62,502 nucleotides of DNA from Saccoglossus kowalevskii (taxonomy: Eukaryota; Hemichordata; Enteropneusta; Harrimaniidae): contig NW_003155238.1 of NCBI RefSeq assembly GCF_000003605.2, positions 843,752 to 906,253 on the forward strand, given 5' to 3'. Both the position numbers and the translations under genes were made by a program. The notes beneath the pieces are model-generated. The model was not told the DNA's origin. It saw nothing but the letters and a program-made list of their open reading frames with translations, and did not search any database. Each line of letters opens with the position of its first letter. The stretch's first letter is position 1. Shown here piece after piece: positions 1 to 11,591 of the stretch.

Positions 1-724
1 TGTGTGAGCAACACTTATTACACTCAGATGAATCTTTGTTTCACTCTGATCGTGATAGCCAGTTTTTCTTGACAGAGTTCAGTGTATGCAGAGACCAAAA
101 TAAGGGAAGCCTGGAAGCACAATCATCCTACATTCAAAATCACTTACTCACAGGCTTTGCTATCTTGGTTACTTTAGTGTCAGACACACCTGTACAGATC
201 ATGCTGAAACTACACATATACATCATTCATCTTTGCATATACATATGCACATGCAAAATGGCCAAATGGTGGTTATCTTTGTGTTATTTTTTTTTCAAAC
301 TTGGAATATACATTGCAGGTTATGGGACCTTGAAGCATGTTTTGCAGATGAAGATTGGTATTGTTTTAGAAAGTTTCTGAAATGTGACATCATACATTTG
401 CTGGTGTAGTTGTGCAATTCAAGATGGCTGAATAGCAGACATTTTAGTGCGAAAATGCTAAAAAAACTGAGCAGGTCTTTCGTGAATATATTTAACTCAA
501 ACTCGGTACAGAGTTTCAGTTTCTTACGTTATGGTCTTACTGTAAAACTGGTCTAAACAAAACATCCGAATGGACTGAGAGAACTTCAGTTCATAGAGGT
601 CTGACAGTGAAATATGTATAAACCAATCAAAAAAAGGACTGAGAAAATTGTTCAGTTACAGAGGTGTCACCTGTCACCAAAACGGGTTCTACAATTTACA
701 ATTTTATACCTGTTATTTTTGTAG

Positions 725-918
725 AAAGTGCAATTTTGCGAATACCAATCTTGTATGGTGAGGTTGAAAAGCTATCAGAGAGTGCAGTGACAATATTATT
801 CCAAGCTGTACAAGACACAAATAAACCTGCCACTATGTGTGATTATCAGAAACGTTATCCAACACATGTCAATGATATTGCTGTCATTATCAGAAAATTA
901 GCAGAGAAGAGACTACAG
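725..918 (+). CDS. MAT2B: MAT2B, penultimate coding exon (partial gene)
   Basis: Exon of methionine adenosyltransferase 2 subunit beta, the regulatory subunit that binds the catalytic MAT2A and tunes S-adenosylmethionine synthesis in the cytosol. It belongs to the extended short-chain dehydrogenase family, related to dTDP-4-dehydrorhamnose reductases. The frame reads [15 protein letters not shown], then [10 protein letters not shown] and LAEKR, which match the vertebrate protein closely as I remember it. The acceptor is TTTTTGTAG ending at 724 and the donor is CAG/GTAAAA at 918/919. The exon starts with the last two bases of a split codon and ends in phase 0, which fits the next exon. The upstream exons, with the Rossmann glycine motif and the YxxxK site, lie before this window. 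The open frame runs a little further 5' (to 664), but that part is intron by splice logic. Confidence 0.9.
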
Positions 919-1311
919 GTAAAAAAAAAACATACAAGACATAACTATAGATGGAATATCAGCCAAAATATAATCTAGATTATGCTCAGTTTTTTGTTTG
1001 TCTGGAATGGGGTTGCCTTCACTGGCAATTAATGGTATTATCCTCTAATTCTCCAAATTTTTAATTACATCACATGATTTCACAGCACATAAATTAGTAA
1101 TGAATACATAGTATTTTGAAATTCATTGATAAAATAAATTAAAATGTGTACGTAATGATTTACCTAACAAAAGAACAAATTGGTTATTAGAAATTCTTTT
1201 TATTGTACTTTTTTGGATTTTGTATGATTTGACTTGATTTTGTAATGACATCATAACAGTCACTGTACAAATGATCACTTATTTATAACAGGTGGTAACA
1301 TTTATACTAGT

Positions 1312-1545
1312 AGCCAATCATTGTCTCCAGCATTGACCATGTGATCTTAAACAGCCAATGATTGTGTCTAGCATTGACCATGGAATCTTAAACAGCCAAT
1401 CATTGTGACTGTCATTAACTACGTATGTGATTTTGAACAGCCAATCATTGCATATGTTATAGCCCATGTGACTTCAACTAGCCAATTACTGTGTTCATTA
1501 TAGACCATGCAATCTCAAATAGCAAGTCATTGTGTGTGTTAGTTG
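1312..1545. repeat. 41-bp minisatellite with CCAAT core, about 5.5 copies
   Basis: Units begin AGCCAATCATTGT at 1312, 1353, 1394, 1439 and 1480, with a degenerate start at 1521. Spacing is 41, 41, 45, 41 and 41 bp. Each unit continues with a GACCATGTGATCTTAAAC-like segment. The units differ by several substitutions, so the array is old. It lies inside the MAT2B last intron. Confidence 0.85.
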
Positions 1546-4500
1546 TTCAATTATGTTGCTTTATGTCATGATTTGTGAATATCTCAGTTTTGCCACAAAA
1601 AACACAAAATCATAGCGATATGTATCTGAAAACTACAGTAAAAACATTTTTCAAATTTGTCAAATGAATTGTTGAACCTGGTTACTCTCTCGTATTTTCA
1701 AGATCTGTAAATAATAAATCAGGAGTAAATTCTTTCAAATAGTGACTCCAGAAATTTCGGAATGTTTTCTGTACCTTACTCAAACATGTAGACATTTATC
1801 ATTTCTACTTATAATAGGTCTACATGTATGCATCATTAATTATCTTCTTCTGCAGCACAGCATGGTTACTAAAAACAAGCACAACAATCCAAAAACTATT
1901 CTGAAACCATAAATTATCAGTTATTAACTCATTATGGCACATAGTTCATTTAAGCTTCTTCTATGAGTAGCAAGAAAGTAATTAGAAAGTATAGTTAGAT
2001 GATGTGAACGATAAACATTTAAATTAAGGATTTTTTTTCAACAAATTTTATCAAATATTAACTTTTAGAATTGTGTTGATGGTTGAAAATTGATGATTAT
2101 TTTCAAGATGGTGGATATATTTAAAAACGTTGAGAATGCTACATAACCTCCCAAATTTCCAATACTTTAACTCTTAATGCTGTTGAAATGAGAATAGTCT
2201 TACTCTTATATATTCACCTGTAAAGTGTTACTTTATGGTATTCAACTGCCAGTGTCATCACCCTGAAGTACGTCAAACTCTATTTAATGATACTAAAGCA
2301 TTCCGGAAGACGTAAAAATGTCTAAAACATGAACAAGTCATCATCATAATCAAACAATTCTTTATATCAATGCTGATTGAGTAATAATTATCTCATAAAC
2401 ATTAAATGTCTACTTTTAAGTGCAGCTAGACTTCCTGTAAATGTACAGACATGCAATTAGCACAGCAATTCACCTGTGTATTGATAATACATCCTGGTAT
2501 ATAGCAAGTATGTGTATTAGTTGTACTTGACTAACTCTACAATGACCATCTTTTCATGCATATCAACTGTAATCCACAGATAAATCTAACTCAGAGACAT
2601 TAGTTCCACCCTTGCTATGTTCCGCATGAAACATTATATTGTCACTGTTAACAAATCAGTTCCATAATGATGGAATACTGTTTTTTGTGTTGATATGTGT
2701 GTAAATGGTGAGATTCAATGGACTTGGCATGAAGCTAATGGTAAATTTATACTTGGGAAAGTTTCCATGGCACTCTTAGCCTATTTATGAAAGTGAAATA
2801 TTTACAGTTTATGTTATTTATGTTGTCCCAAATGTATTGTATTATTCTATTTTATTCTGATTTGATGACTTTGTATGTATCAAAAACTTGAGGCAATAGT
2901 GTGTTCACATTTGTTTTTGCATTCCCCGTAATGCCATAATGTTGCGTAATATACGTGGGTGGCGTAAGAGCAATAAACTGGTGAAAACATGTTACCCAGG
3001 AGGATATTAGCACTGACCCAACTATTACATAACAATTATGCCAGCATAAAAACAGATGTGAACACAAAACAGACCTAAATGCTTCACTCAGCAATCATTT
3101 GCAATGGGTTTATTGGAAGTTAGTATTGAAGTGAGCTTCTAAACTGACATACATGTATGATTATCTTATTTCAAAGTAGGTATATACTGGGGTACTCACA
3201 ATATGTATTTTATTTTCGGCATGTTGAGCTCAAGATGTACTGAAAATGTATATTATTTTGACATTTAATGGCCAAGAGTTATCAATTATTGATGGTTGAT
3301 TGCACGGAAGAGTAAATAAATGAAAAAGTACACAAAAGACAAAATTATAAGGTCAACTGAAAATTTGCCAGTGCAGCAGTTCTAGTTACCAACAATTACA
3401 CTGGCACTACTTTTTCTAGTTTTATGCAGTGGCGACTCTAGTTATATATAAGCCTATCATCTCACAACACATTCTCTTAAAATTACCATTCTGGCGTTAT
3501 GCATGTAATTAGATTTTATTAGCAGTGACACTGATATATATGTTTATAATTAGACATTGTTGACCTAACTGATCACTGGTCCAGAACTGTCTCATCAACT
3601 TACTTAGGAATGTCATGGCAACTGTGGGGATTAAAAACCCAGTAATTTTATCCCCATGTTAGATTAACATTTACATCTGGCAAAAGACTACAGCATCTTG
3701 GGCTTTCTGTGTAGATGGGTGTGGTGTCAGATTGATATCTGGCAGACATTGGCATGGGTGATGACAATCTACAACTCCACTGGGAATCAAGAGAATAGCC
3801 TACTTCATGTCTAGCAGAGATTTGATGCTCACCATATACAGATGTGCAAAGATTTGCTCCTCTGGATATTGTCTGAATACTTCCTCTTTTAATAAAAATA
3901 CTTCCCTAGAGTATAAACTCTAGACTTGAAAGCCTTAAGGAATGGATCAACTCTCCATCATAGCTTATTTGGTGGCACCATTTGAAAGTAATGTTATGTG
4001 ACTTAAAGTTTCTGTCACGTAAATTAAGTGGCAAACTCATAAAGCTTATATGAAAAGATAAAGAAAATGTAGAACAAAATTTATATTTATATTTATTATT
4101 GCTCTGCTTCACGGCCGAGGTTTTTCCGTCTACAGGATGATACAAATACCGATTTGATGATCAATTATTTCTGCCCACATAAACCACACAGTTATGCCAC
4201 AAAACATGAGATTTAGTGATATTAACATAATTATTGGCAATTTGCTCTGCTAAGATTGCCCTTAAATCACTTTTGTGTGTGTGTGATTTCCAGTTTCTTA
4301 ATCAATTCTTCTGTGATTTTTTTGGCTGGGCCGATTTAGTTCAAACGCCTTCAACTCTAGTAAAGTGGTAAAAATCTGAAAAAATTCCTGGCCCACCTTC
4401 ACCATGACAACAGCCAAAAAACTGATTTTTTAATACTCTCGTTCCAAATGTATTACCTCCTATCAGTCTTGTAATAGCAGTGTTCAAATGAGCATGCTTT

Positions 4501-5246
4501 TTATTTTGGCTACGTTGCGCACAGACAAGAGATCACCAGCGCCAAAATTGTTACACTGTGTCAACGTAATCCCAACGCAACTTTGAAGGAACTGTAAATG
4601 CTGAAATGCAACAGCCGACATGTTGTTTGATGGCTAACCAGCCTAGGGGCTTGTTTATATGTTTATCTTAGTTTTTACAACTGTACAGTAGAGTGTGTAT
4701 AGATATACGGTACTATTATAAATACAATTGTTAGCCTTCCTAATGTTCTGCTCAAAAACAGACATTTCCTGTCATAACCATGAGCTAAAAACCAGGTCGC
4801 ACATGTCGGAACTAACAAGCCATTTACATCTTAACTTGTTTAATCTCTTGGGATGTTTTTAATCCAGTTTCAGTTTTAGTTCTCTTGTTATATAAACATG
4901 CATTTCCTCATTCTGTCGGCATTTTGATACACAATGTAGTTATTGTCTATAGTTGAGTGGAATTTACTTTATGCTGTGTGCTTCTTTTCAAGTATTATGC
5001 AGATAATGTACACAAAATGAAATAGAAAATGAGCTGCATTAGATCTTGAAAATTCCAATAAATGTAGCACCGGATGATCTCCAGAAATTTATTGTTTTGA
5101 TGACTTCAAAATATCATGTCTTTAATCAAAAAGCAGTTTACACTTTTAATTCAATCTCATGTATTTATTACAAACCACTCTAACTTTGTGGTTTGAATTA
5201 ATATTCTAATAATATAGCAAATACAGTTGCATCAAAATTGTGTGTC

Positions 5247-5270
5247 TTTAATTTAATTTAATTTAATTTA
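5247..5270. repeat. (TTTAA)n microsatellite
   Basis: Nearly five perfect TTTAA units, about 215 bp before the terminal MAT2B exon. Confidence 0.9.
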
Positions 5271-5484
5271 CTTCCTTTCATCTGTTCTGTCCTGAAATGT
5301 CCACAACTCAGCCGAATAATGTCTGTGTACAGTGACTTGTTGCCTTGTATCTATGTAATTTGTTTGTTTGTTTTTCCTAAATTGAACATCTTGATAACAT
5401 AATGCTGATGTAATTCATGACTATATACTAAGGGTAATTTCAAAACATAAACAAAATTAACTTCTCTTTTATCTGACAAAACAG

Positions 5485-5742
5485 GATCCATCCATCAAAG
5501 GTATCTTCCACTATAGTTCAAATGAACTGATGACAAAATACAGCATGGCAATGACTATGGCAGAGATATTTAACATTCCATCACAGCACATTGTAGCAGA
5601 CAAAGAACCATCTAAAGGTACTCCTAGACCATATGATGTACATCTAGACTCCACTAGATTACAAAGTATTGGTATTACTACTGAACAAACACCTTTCAAG
5701 GAGGGTATACAAAAATGTCTTAAATCATTTCTCAATAAGTAA
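5485..5742 (+). CDS. MAT2B: MAT2B, terminal coding exon
   Basis: Last coding exon, 85 codons plus TAA at 5740-5742. The acceptor is ACAAAACAG ending at 5484. It opens in phase 0 with DPSIKGIFHYSSNELMTKY, the counterpart of the vertebrate DPSIKGTFHWSGNEQMTKY segment, and ends KSFLNK. With the previous exon it gives about 150 residues, which is the C-terminal part of a family usually about 330 residues long and includes the substrate-side helices that contact the catalytic subunit. The protein is a few residues shorter at the C-terminus than the human form, which has an extra basic and aromatic tail. No frameshift or missing conserved block is visible, so I take the gene as functional. Confidence 0.93.
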   Translation, partial: DPSIKGIFHYSSNELMTKYSMAMTMAEIFNIPSQHIVADKEPSKGTPRPYDVHLDSTRLQSIGITTEQTPFKEGIQKCLKSFLNK

Positions 5743-5825
5743 TGTATTTTATTTAGTACAGTACATGTATATGCTCTATTGCAAATGCATGTAAACCCCA
5801 AATTACATTTGTTGGATGTTGGATT

Positions 5826-5831
5826 ATTAAA
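5826..5831 (+). terminator. Candidate poly(A) signal of MAT2B
   Basis: ATTAAA, a common variant polyadenylation hexamer, lies 84 bp after the MAT2B stop codon and is followed by T-rich sequence. No canonical AATAAA occurs closer. This is a single-hexamer match, so it is tentative. Confidence 0.35.
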
Positions 5832-6642
5832 TATGGCTTATTTTAGGCATATCAATTCAGTAATTTACATATTAATGTGCTACTAATAGAGCATATACAG
5901 TAGCCATATTATGAGGCTTTTGATGTGCAGCTGAAGAAGTCTGTTGTAGGCTTGGGTTGTAATATGTTGGTGACACCATGTGATGCTTATTATAACATTA
6001 TATTTTACAGACATGCAGAGAACTTTGCATTTGTCAATTTAAGAGGGACACTGATTTTAAGCTTTTATACTTAGATTCAATCATTATGGTGCTATTATAG
6101 AGAGGTGGTTGTCATGCCATATTATCAGATATGGGCCCAACACAACATATACACAACGTGTGTGTAAAACAGGTTACCGGAGCACACAATTTGAACGTAG
6201 CTACATGATAACCAACACCTTTTAAACCAACATGGGGAAAGTGGGAATATATAGAAGTGCAATACAAATTGCCAATAAAATGCTTGCATGAAGCAAATCA
6301 CAAAATGCCTACCAAAAGATGGCTGTGGCAGTTGGGGTGGGATCATGTTTCATGCTTCATGCTTTTTTACCATGGTGATAAATATTATTCATGATTTCTA
6401 CATACACTTCTAAGTTCATTCTGGTGGCCGCCAGAATCAGGAAATTTTGACAAACTAAGCTGAGATGTAAAAAGAAATGTAATTACCCAATATATTACTC
6501 CTTTTGCTTTTCATTTTGTGACAAAACAAAGTCTTCAAATATATACTGGGACAAGTCCCGGGGTAGGTTCAAATCATGTGACAAATTCAGTCAGTTTGTC
6601 TGAAAACAAGTTGTACCACAATGGAGTTTCTCTGATTTCCAG

Positions 6643-6707
6643 AAACTGATCTTGTTGTTGAAGAAAGTAGAATTATGGGTAAAATGCCTCGAATTGTATA
6701 TATTCAG
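6643..6707 (+). CDS. Unrecognised plus-strand gene, exon A
   Basis: Open frame after a TCTGATTTCCAG acceptor (ending 6642), encoding TDLVVEESRIMGKMPRIVYI plus Q, and ending CAG/GTATTT. An in-frame stop at 6633-6635 shows that coding cannot extend upstream without splicing, unless translation starts at the internal ATG at 6675. It ends in phase 0. I do not recognise the protein. The exon is supported by splice-site quality and by phase agreement with the two exons that follow, not by homology. Confidence 0.4.
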
Positions 6708-6749
6708 GTATTTACTTTTTTAAGGGGGATGTATGTAAATTTTTTACAG

Positions 6750-6904
6750 CCACAATATCATCGGTACCTTGGTAGAGATAAAATGATTGAATTACATCAA
6801 ACTCAACTTATTCACGTATATGCTAACTTTTTACATGATTGTGCTCCTATTAGAGAAAATACAAAAAATTGCATGAATATGGCATGCAGAATCACTGAAG
6901 TTGT
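6750..6904 (+). CDS. Unrecognised plus-strand gene, exon B
   Basis: Exon after TTTTTTACAG (ending 6749), with a strong donor GT/GTGAGT at 6904/6905, phase 0 to 2. The encoded segment is polar and probably helical, with PQYHRYLGRDKMIELHQT near its start and HDCAPIRENTKNCMNMAC towards its end. The interval from exon A is only 42 bp, a multiple of three and open in frame, so it may be a very short intron or simply retained coding sequence. The reverse strand is closed in all frames here, which favours plus-strand coding. No family is recognised. Confidence 0.5.
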
Positions 6905-7455
6905 GTGAGTTGTTTTATTACTATTATTATTGAACAGCATTACTTCCAAATGGTAGATTATAGATTGGCTATTGGGTTGCTATGACAATATTATTGCATG
7001 CATTTTTTCATGGAATGAGTAATAAACAACTATTATAAATGATTTTTGTGGTTGTGATTTATAAATTTCAAACATTGAAATAGTTAAATATTTCATCTTT
7101 TGAAATGGCAATATCAGGATTTGTTATCTGACTCAGGGCACCATGACTATACCTGCACCCAAGTCTGTGATGATTTCAATCTCTGCAGTATTCTAGTGCT
7201 GTGATTTTATCTACTTGAGACATGTATATGTTAGTGCAGTTCAGCTTAGTTCACCTGCTCACCTTCTGAATTGTGTCCCCTATAGCTTAAATGTTTGCAG
7301 GTATATTTTCCATCTAATTTATGTTCTAAAAATACCACTCTCCAAGTCTCTGTTTTTCAAGAGGTTTTGTCTCGCATACAGTCTCCTGTGTATGACTAGA
7401 ATAAGATGTTAAAGTATACTTTGGAATAACAACCTCCTTCTTCTCCTCATTTCAG

Positions 7456-7537
7456 ATCACCATTCATCAAACAAACACTAACTTTATTACTTGCTAAAGA
7501 TACTAACCATTCTCAAGGGCTGATAGAAACTGTTTGA
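7456..7537 (+). CDS. Unrecognised plus-strand gene, terminal exon C
   Basis: Acceptor CTCATTTCAG ends at 7455. The first base completes the codon split by exon B (GT plus A gives valine), then SPFIKQTLTLLLAKDTNHSQ and a short tail precede TGA at 7535-7537. The phase match with exon B, which is open in only one frame here, is the main support. With exons A and B it gives an 89-residue product from the ATG at 6675, or a longer one if exons lie upstream. I found no further exon between the MAT2B end and 6642. The stop lies 21 bp from the stop codon of an antisense exon. Confidence 0.45.
7483..7488 (-). terminator. Candidate poly(A) signal of the antisense gene
   Basis: AATAAA on the minus strand, 71 bp past the antisense stop codon. 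It falls inside plus-strand exon C, so if both genes are real their 3' ends overlap as antisense transcripts. Confidence 0.35.
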
Positions 7538-7558
7538 TATAGACTTTGTATATCATGG

Positions 7559-7723
7559 CTAAACAACCAAACACTCCATTAATACAGCTATGATAAGGCC
7601 ACTGGCAAAATGTGTCAATTCAACAGCATTCAGGATGTTGTTGACGTCTCCTATCAAGAATTCTTCAGATACTTTCAATAGTAATGACAGCATCTCCAAA
7701 TAGGGTCCAAGCTTTGAATTTCC
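7559..7723 (-). CDS. Unrecognised antisense gene, terminal exon
   Basis: Minus-strand exon of 54 codons plus TAG (7561-7559). The acceptor is TGTTTGCAG, just beyond 7723. The product starts GNSKLGPYLEMLSLLLKVSE and reads as two amphipathic or hydrophobic helices, with VNNILNAVELTHF near the middle and a hydrophobic end AVLMECLVV, like the tail of a helical-repeat (ARM/HEAT-like) protein. That likeness is only compositional. It opens in phase 0. The opposite strand has stops in all frames across it. No family recognised. Confidence 0.55.
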   Translation of the reverse strand, partial: GNSKLGPYLEMLSLLLKVSEEFLIGDVNNILNAVELTHFASGLIIAVLMECLVV

Positions 7724-8784
7724 CTGCAAACATTAGATGACTCACTCTGTCTAGAAATTAATTTCCTTGGTCATGCAAAGTTTCTACTTACCCCCCCCCC
7801 CCCCAATAATATACTGCATTGTGCTCATGCTCTATACTGGTCATCATTGTGTTCTTAATTAGGGTTAAAAATCGTGTCCAATTAACTGTAATTACTGGTG
7901 ATTACTGAAACTCTCAATTTGATGAAAATAAAACAGTTTTGTGAAAAGTAAAAGTGATCATTGTTATTGTTGCTATTAACTTTGAGACTTAATTTGGATG
8001 AGGAAATGCCTTGATAAGTATTAATTTGTACTTGAAGTTTACAGTAGTTTGCTTAGTCTTTTATAAACATTGCTCTTGTCTCAAAGTAGACCTTTTTAGC
8101 TTCGCTGTTGACTTTGTTGAGCCGTGCTTATCATACGAGTGATTGTCCGTTGTCCATGTCAACTTTTTACTTTTTTGACTTCTTCTCGAAAACTACAATT
8201 CTTATTGCTTTGATATTTGGTGTATATTTATTTTGGGCAGACCTCTCTTAGATTTGTTCATTTCATGATGATATCTTTATTGGTAATTCTCTAATTTTGA
8301 TGAATATTTTTGGTAAAAAGTGATATTTTCGATTTCTTGTTGAAAACTGCATGTCTGATTACTTTGATATTATATATATAGGGACTACATGTGGGCCTCT
8401 CTCAGATTTGTTCATTTCATGATGATATCTTTAATTCTCCAATTTTGATGAATATTTTGGTCATTTTTGGTGAAAAATGATATTTTCAAATTCTTGTTGA
8501 AAACTGCATGTCTGATTGCTTTGAAATTATACATATAGGTACTAAAGGTAGACCTCTCTCAGATTTGTTCATTTCGTGATGATATCTTTAATTCTCCAAT
8601 TTTGATGAATATTTTGGTCATTTTTGGTAAAAAGTGATATTTTCGACGACTTGTTGAAAACTGCAAGTCTGGTTGCTTTGATATTATACATGTAGATACT
8701 ACAAGTAGACCTTTTTCAGATTTGTTTATTTTCTAATGATGGTGTTGCTTATTAAAAATAACCAAAAATTATTTATACATCTAC
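7724..8784. other. Intron sequence with homopolymer and tandem repeat
   Basis: No exon found. It holds a C14 run (7791-7804) and a roughly 155-bp tandem repeat (8160-8740). Confidence 0.5.
8160..8740. repeat. 154-157-bp tandem repeat, about 3.6 copies
   Basis: The marker GATTTGTTCATTTC occurs at 8251, 8405 and 8562, with a diverged copy at 8719. Units share CTTGTTGAAAACTGCATG, TTTGATATTATACAT and TTCTCCAATTTTGATGAATA. The sequence just before it (GTCCGTTGTCCATGTCAACT) resembles a motif I associate with interspersed repeats of marine invertebrates, but I cannot confirm that here. Confidence 0.8.
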
Positions 8785-8882
8785 AATAATTGAACAATGT
8801 TTCAAGTTTAAGTTTTTTATCATCAATAGTGCCTTTCACAACATCAGGTTTTTCTTCAGTAAATTTAATTTGAATTAAATAT
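8785..8882 (-). CDS. Antisense gene, candidate exon
   Basis: Minus-strand open frame after acceptor TATTGAACACAG, encoding YLIQIKFTEEKPDVVKGTID and then DKKLKLETLFNY. The donor is ATT/GTAGAT, with an alternative six bases on. The charged composition is protein-like and unlike the flanking AT-rich intron. It starts in phase 2 and ends in phase 1. The end phase does not fit the terminal exon directly, so another small exon or a different donor is needed. No family recognised. Confidence 0.45.
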
Positions 8883-9476
8883 CTGTGTTCAATAATAGCG
8901 TATAAAGAAAAAAACATTATTTATCAAATAAGAATGTGGAGCTTGTTATTGTTCAATCAATCTATCAAGTTCATTTTAGTTAATAGCAAAAAGAAAATTG
9001 CTAGTAATTACTTCTCTAATTACAAAACATAAAATAACAATGACTAGCATAATTAGTTGTTACAGCTGCTGTTTTGTTAACGGTTATAATGGTTAGCAGT
9101 GTACAGTAAAATTAATTTATTCAGATGATGCATTTTGATTTTTACTGTCAAAATTGCTAAGTACCGGAAGGGCTTTGTGATGCAATGTGAGTGTAAATGA
9201 TGAACAAGAGTAAATCTTTCTCTTCAACTGTAAGTAAAACTTTTTGGCTTGTCTCTATTGTTCTAACAGTCCACTACATTTGATAGCAAACTGTTTTTGC
9301 TCACCATTTACTAGGAAAGTTCTCTATCTTTGTTACAAATATTCCCCATTTTCTAGTTTCTGTGTTCTCAATGATGCTCAATGATACTAGGAAAGAACTT
9401 TTTTCAGAACAAAGTTGTTCTCGCATGATCAAAGTGAAGAGTACAACGTTTTTTTTGTTTTTTTTAAACAGCAACA

Positions 9477-9550
9477 CCATGAATTTGAACCAAAAACTTC
9501 AGAACAACAAGCTGTGTGGGTGCACAGCCAGTCTACTGAATGAGCTAAGC
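9477..9550 (-). repeat. tRNA-derived SINE relic
   Basis: On the minus strand the sequence reads TTAGCTCATTCAGTAGACTG, a good match to a tRNA D-arm and A box. It is followed by a CTGTG/CACAG anticodon-like stem and by GGTTCAAATTC, a B-box match. The rest of the cloverleaf is imperfect and an A-rich segment follows, so this is a tRNA-derived short interspersed element or relic rather than a working tRNA gene. Confidence 0.6.
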
Positions 9551-9664
9551 AGGTGGTTTGTTGTTGAATACAACATTTAGTTCACTATGTTACATACATG
9601 AATCAGGTACAATTTCTACAGATCACATGAAAGGAGTTGCACGACACACTGTGACATATAACAC

Positions 9665-9729
9665 AACCCATGATGGGGCTGAAAGGAAAGCCATTCAAAC
9701 TTGAATGCCATTAGCATTCTTGTAGCTTC
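9665..9729 (-). CDS. Antisense gene, weak candidate exon
   Basis: Open minus-strand segment EATRMLMAFKFEWLSFQPHH, phase 0 to 2. It would join the exon at 11592-11696 to the one at 8785-8882 in frame. The acceptor (GATATTTGAAG) has no strong pyrimidine tract and the donor is GTGTTA, so the call rests mostly on phase fit and composition. Confidence 0.3.
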
Positions 9730-10290
9730 CTTCAAATATCAGTTACCGTCTTTGTAGTCGCCCGTTAACTATCTGTAATAAATGGTGTTACATCAGGAAA
9801 TGTAAATTTCAGTTGAAATATGTATTAAATGTGATCAGATAAGATCAGTCTCAGAAATGATAAACAATGGTAAGCTTATTTGTAACAAAAAGTAAGTGTC
9901 ACATTAGATTTTAATCCAATTTGCATAGTGCAGCTACACACCTTGTAGACTGCCCTCTGTAGTTTACCTGGTTAAATGTTTGCAGGTAAATTATACCATT
10001 CAATTTATGTTCCTAAAAATAGCCCATGTTTGTCACAAGCAGGAAAACAAAATAAAATCCCAGGTCATATCTCAAGTCTGCCATCTTAGTTTTATTCTTG
10101 ATGTTCATGAATAATTGAAACCACAGCTTTTTGCTCTGACACTTGAATACATGCAAGGGGAAGTGTCATTAAATTCTTTATTTACACCTGCATTTCATCT
10201 TGCATTCCTTCCTTCTGGTCTCATACTATAGACTGTTCGTGAAATAGATATATAAATTAGAAATTCATGAATTTAAGAAGAAAAAAATGT

Positions 10291-10483
10291 AATTAATTAT
10301 TCACTGGCTTTTATTTTTGTTTGAGTAAAATTTGCTAAATTCAATCCATGTGAACATGTAGAATATCAATAAAACTCATTGTTTCCCTGCCAAGTTTGTG
10401 AACTTAAAACCCAGTGAAATTGCTCAAAACATCAAAATAGTGAAATTAAAAGCCAGTGAAAATAAATGGTTTTACAGTACTGT
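10291..10483. mobile_element. Palindromic non-autonomous element, TACTGTAAAA family
   Basis: About 190 bp of AT-rich DNA with mutually complementary ends: TTCACTGGCTTTTATTTT at one end and AAATAAATGGTTTTACAGTA at the other. Internal text includes AATAAAACTCATTGTTTCCC and AAAACATCAAAATAGTGAAA, shared with the copies at 23361, 50157 and 56823. There is no coding capacity. This looks like a miniature inverted-repeat element. Confidence 0.65.
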
Positions 10484-11591
10484 ATGAAATAAGGGGAAAT
10501 GCAAGAAAAAAAATAAATCCGGGTATTACATGGTCTTTGGTGTACAACTGAGGTGTGAAGTTTGGTTTATGTAAACAATGTACAGATTCTTAACCTCCCA
10601 CAAAAGTTTTGCATGTGTATCTTATGCAGTTAAAAATTGCGTTTCTATGACAAGCCTACCATGCACCACTGTATACATTTTAAATATTAAGCTGTCTAAA
10701 ATGGTATCTATGCATTCTAAATTTGAATGACAGATAAGACTATGGTAGTTGTCGAACAACCCTGAAACCAAAAAATACAGAAGTATGAAACAGCTGACGA
10801 AGCGAAAGATGATGTCATTTCTCGTGGGGTAGTGGGCGTTGAATCATTTCTGGTAGGGTGGTGGGCATCGAAAACAAAAATAATAATGAAATCTATGGAT
10901 GTCTAATACTTATTAATGTAATTAAATCTTAAATTGAAATTTACTATAACAAAAAATAACAAGTTTTTTTAAAGCTGGCATACTAGACATACTGGAATGT
11001 TAATTTGTGTTACCCTATCCAGGCTTCCTGGATTTAGGATTAATCCCCCAAAGCCTTAGTCCAGACATTTTGTAGACTTTGATTTAGGCCGTTTCCAACA
11101 ATGATGTTTACATAATATTTTTTTGTGACTGACCAGTAGTGTCATAGTTTAAACAAATTGTTTTGTTACGTAGAAATGTTTGCACCTTTCCCTTCCTATG
11201 CCCACACCTTTGTGATAAGTGCATAATAAGCCATTGATCTCATTTATCAAATTAGGCTTATTGTTTCAGGTTAATTACCTCATTTTCACTTGTGAGAAAG
11301 GAGAATATATGGCTGAGTATTTATACATTATTCGTTTTCATCAGAGTAGTGAATCGCACAATTCATCGCTATCACAGGACAATTTTTTTTATGGTGAAAA
11401 TGTGTTGACAAATAAAATTATTAACTAATTAATTGCTAATTGAATGTTGTAGCAGTGAAATATACAAAGTGACATTTTTTCGAGGAAATTAATGTCAAAT
11501 TAACACATTACTATAAACAGTATAGAAATATATTCTAGACTACATTATACAGATAGCATATAGAATATGAAAGTTTTTAGAATTATTACAC

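Larger units (their letters stand above)
919..5484 (+). other. MAT2B last intron
   Basis: A 4.6-kb intron between the two MAT2B exons. It contains a 41-bp minisatellite (1312-1545) and a short TTTAA run (5247-5270). I looked for coding exons on both strands and found none with a plausible open frame plus splice sites. A minus-strand open stretch at 2852-3094 has no recognisable content. Confidence 0.8.

Noticed and set aside
9477-9550. Functional tRNA gene
   Set aside because: A and B boxes match, but the acceptor stem does not pair and the anticodon loop is irregular, so a SINE relic is more likely.
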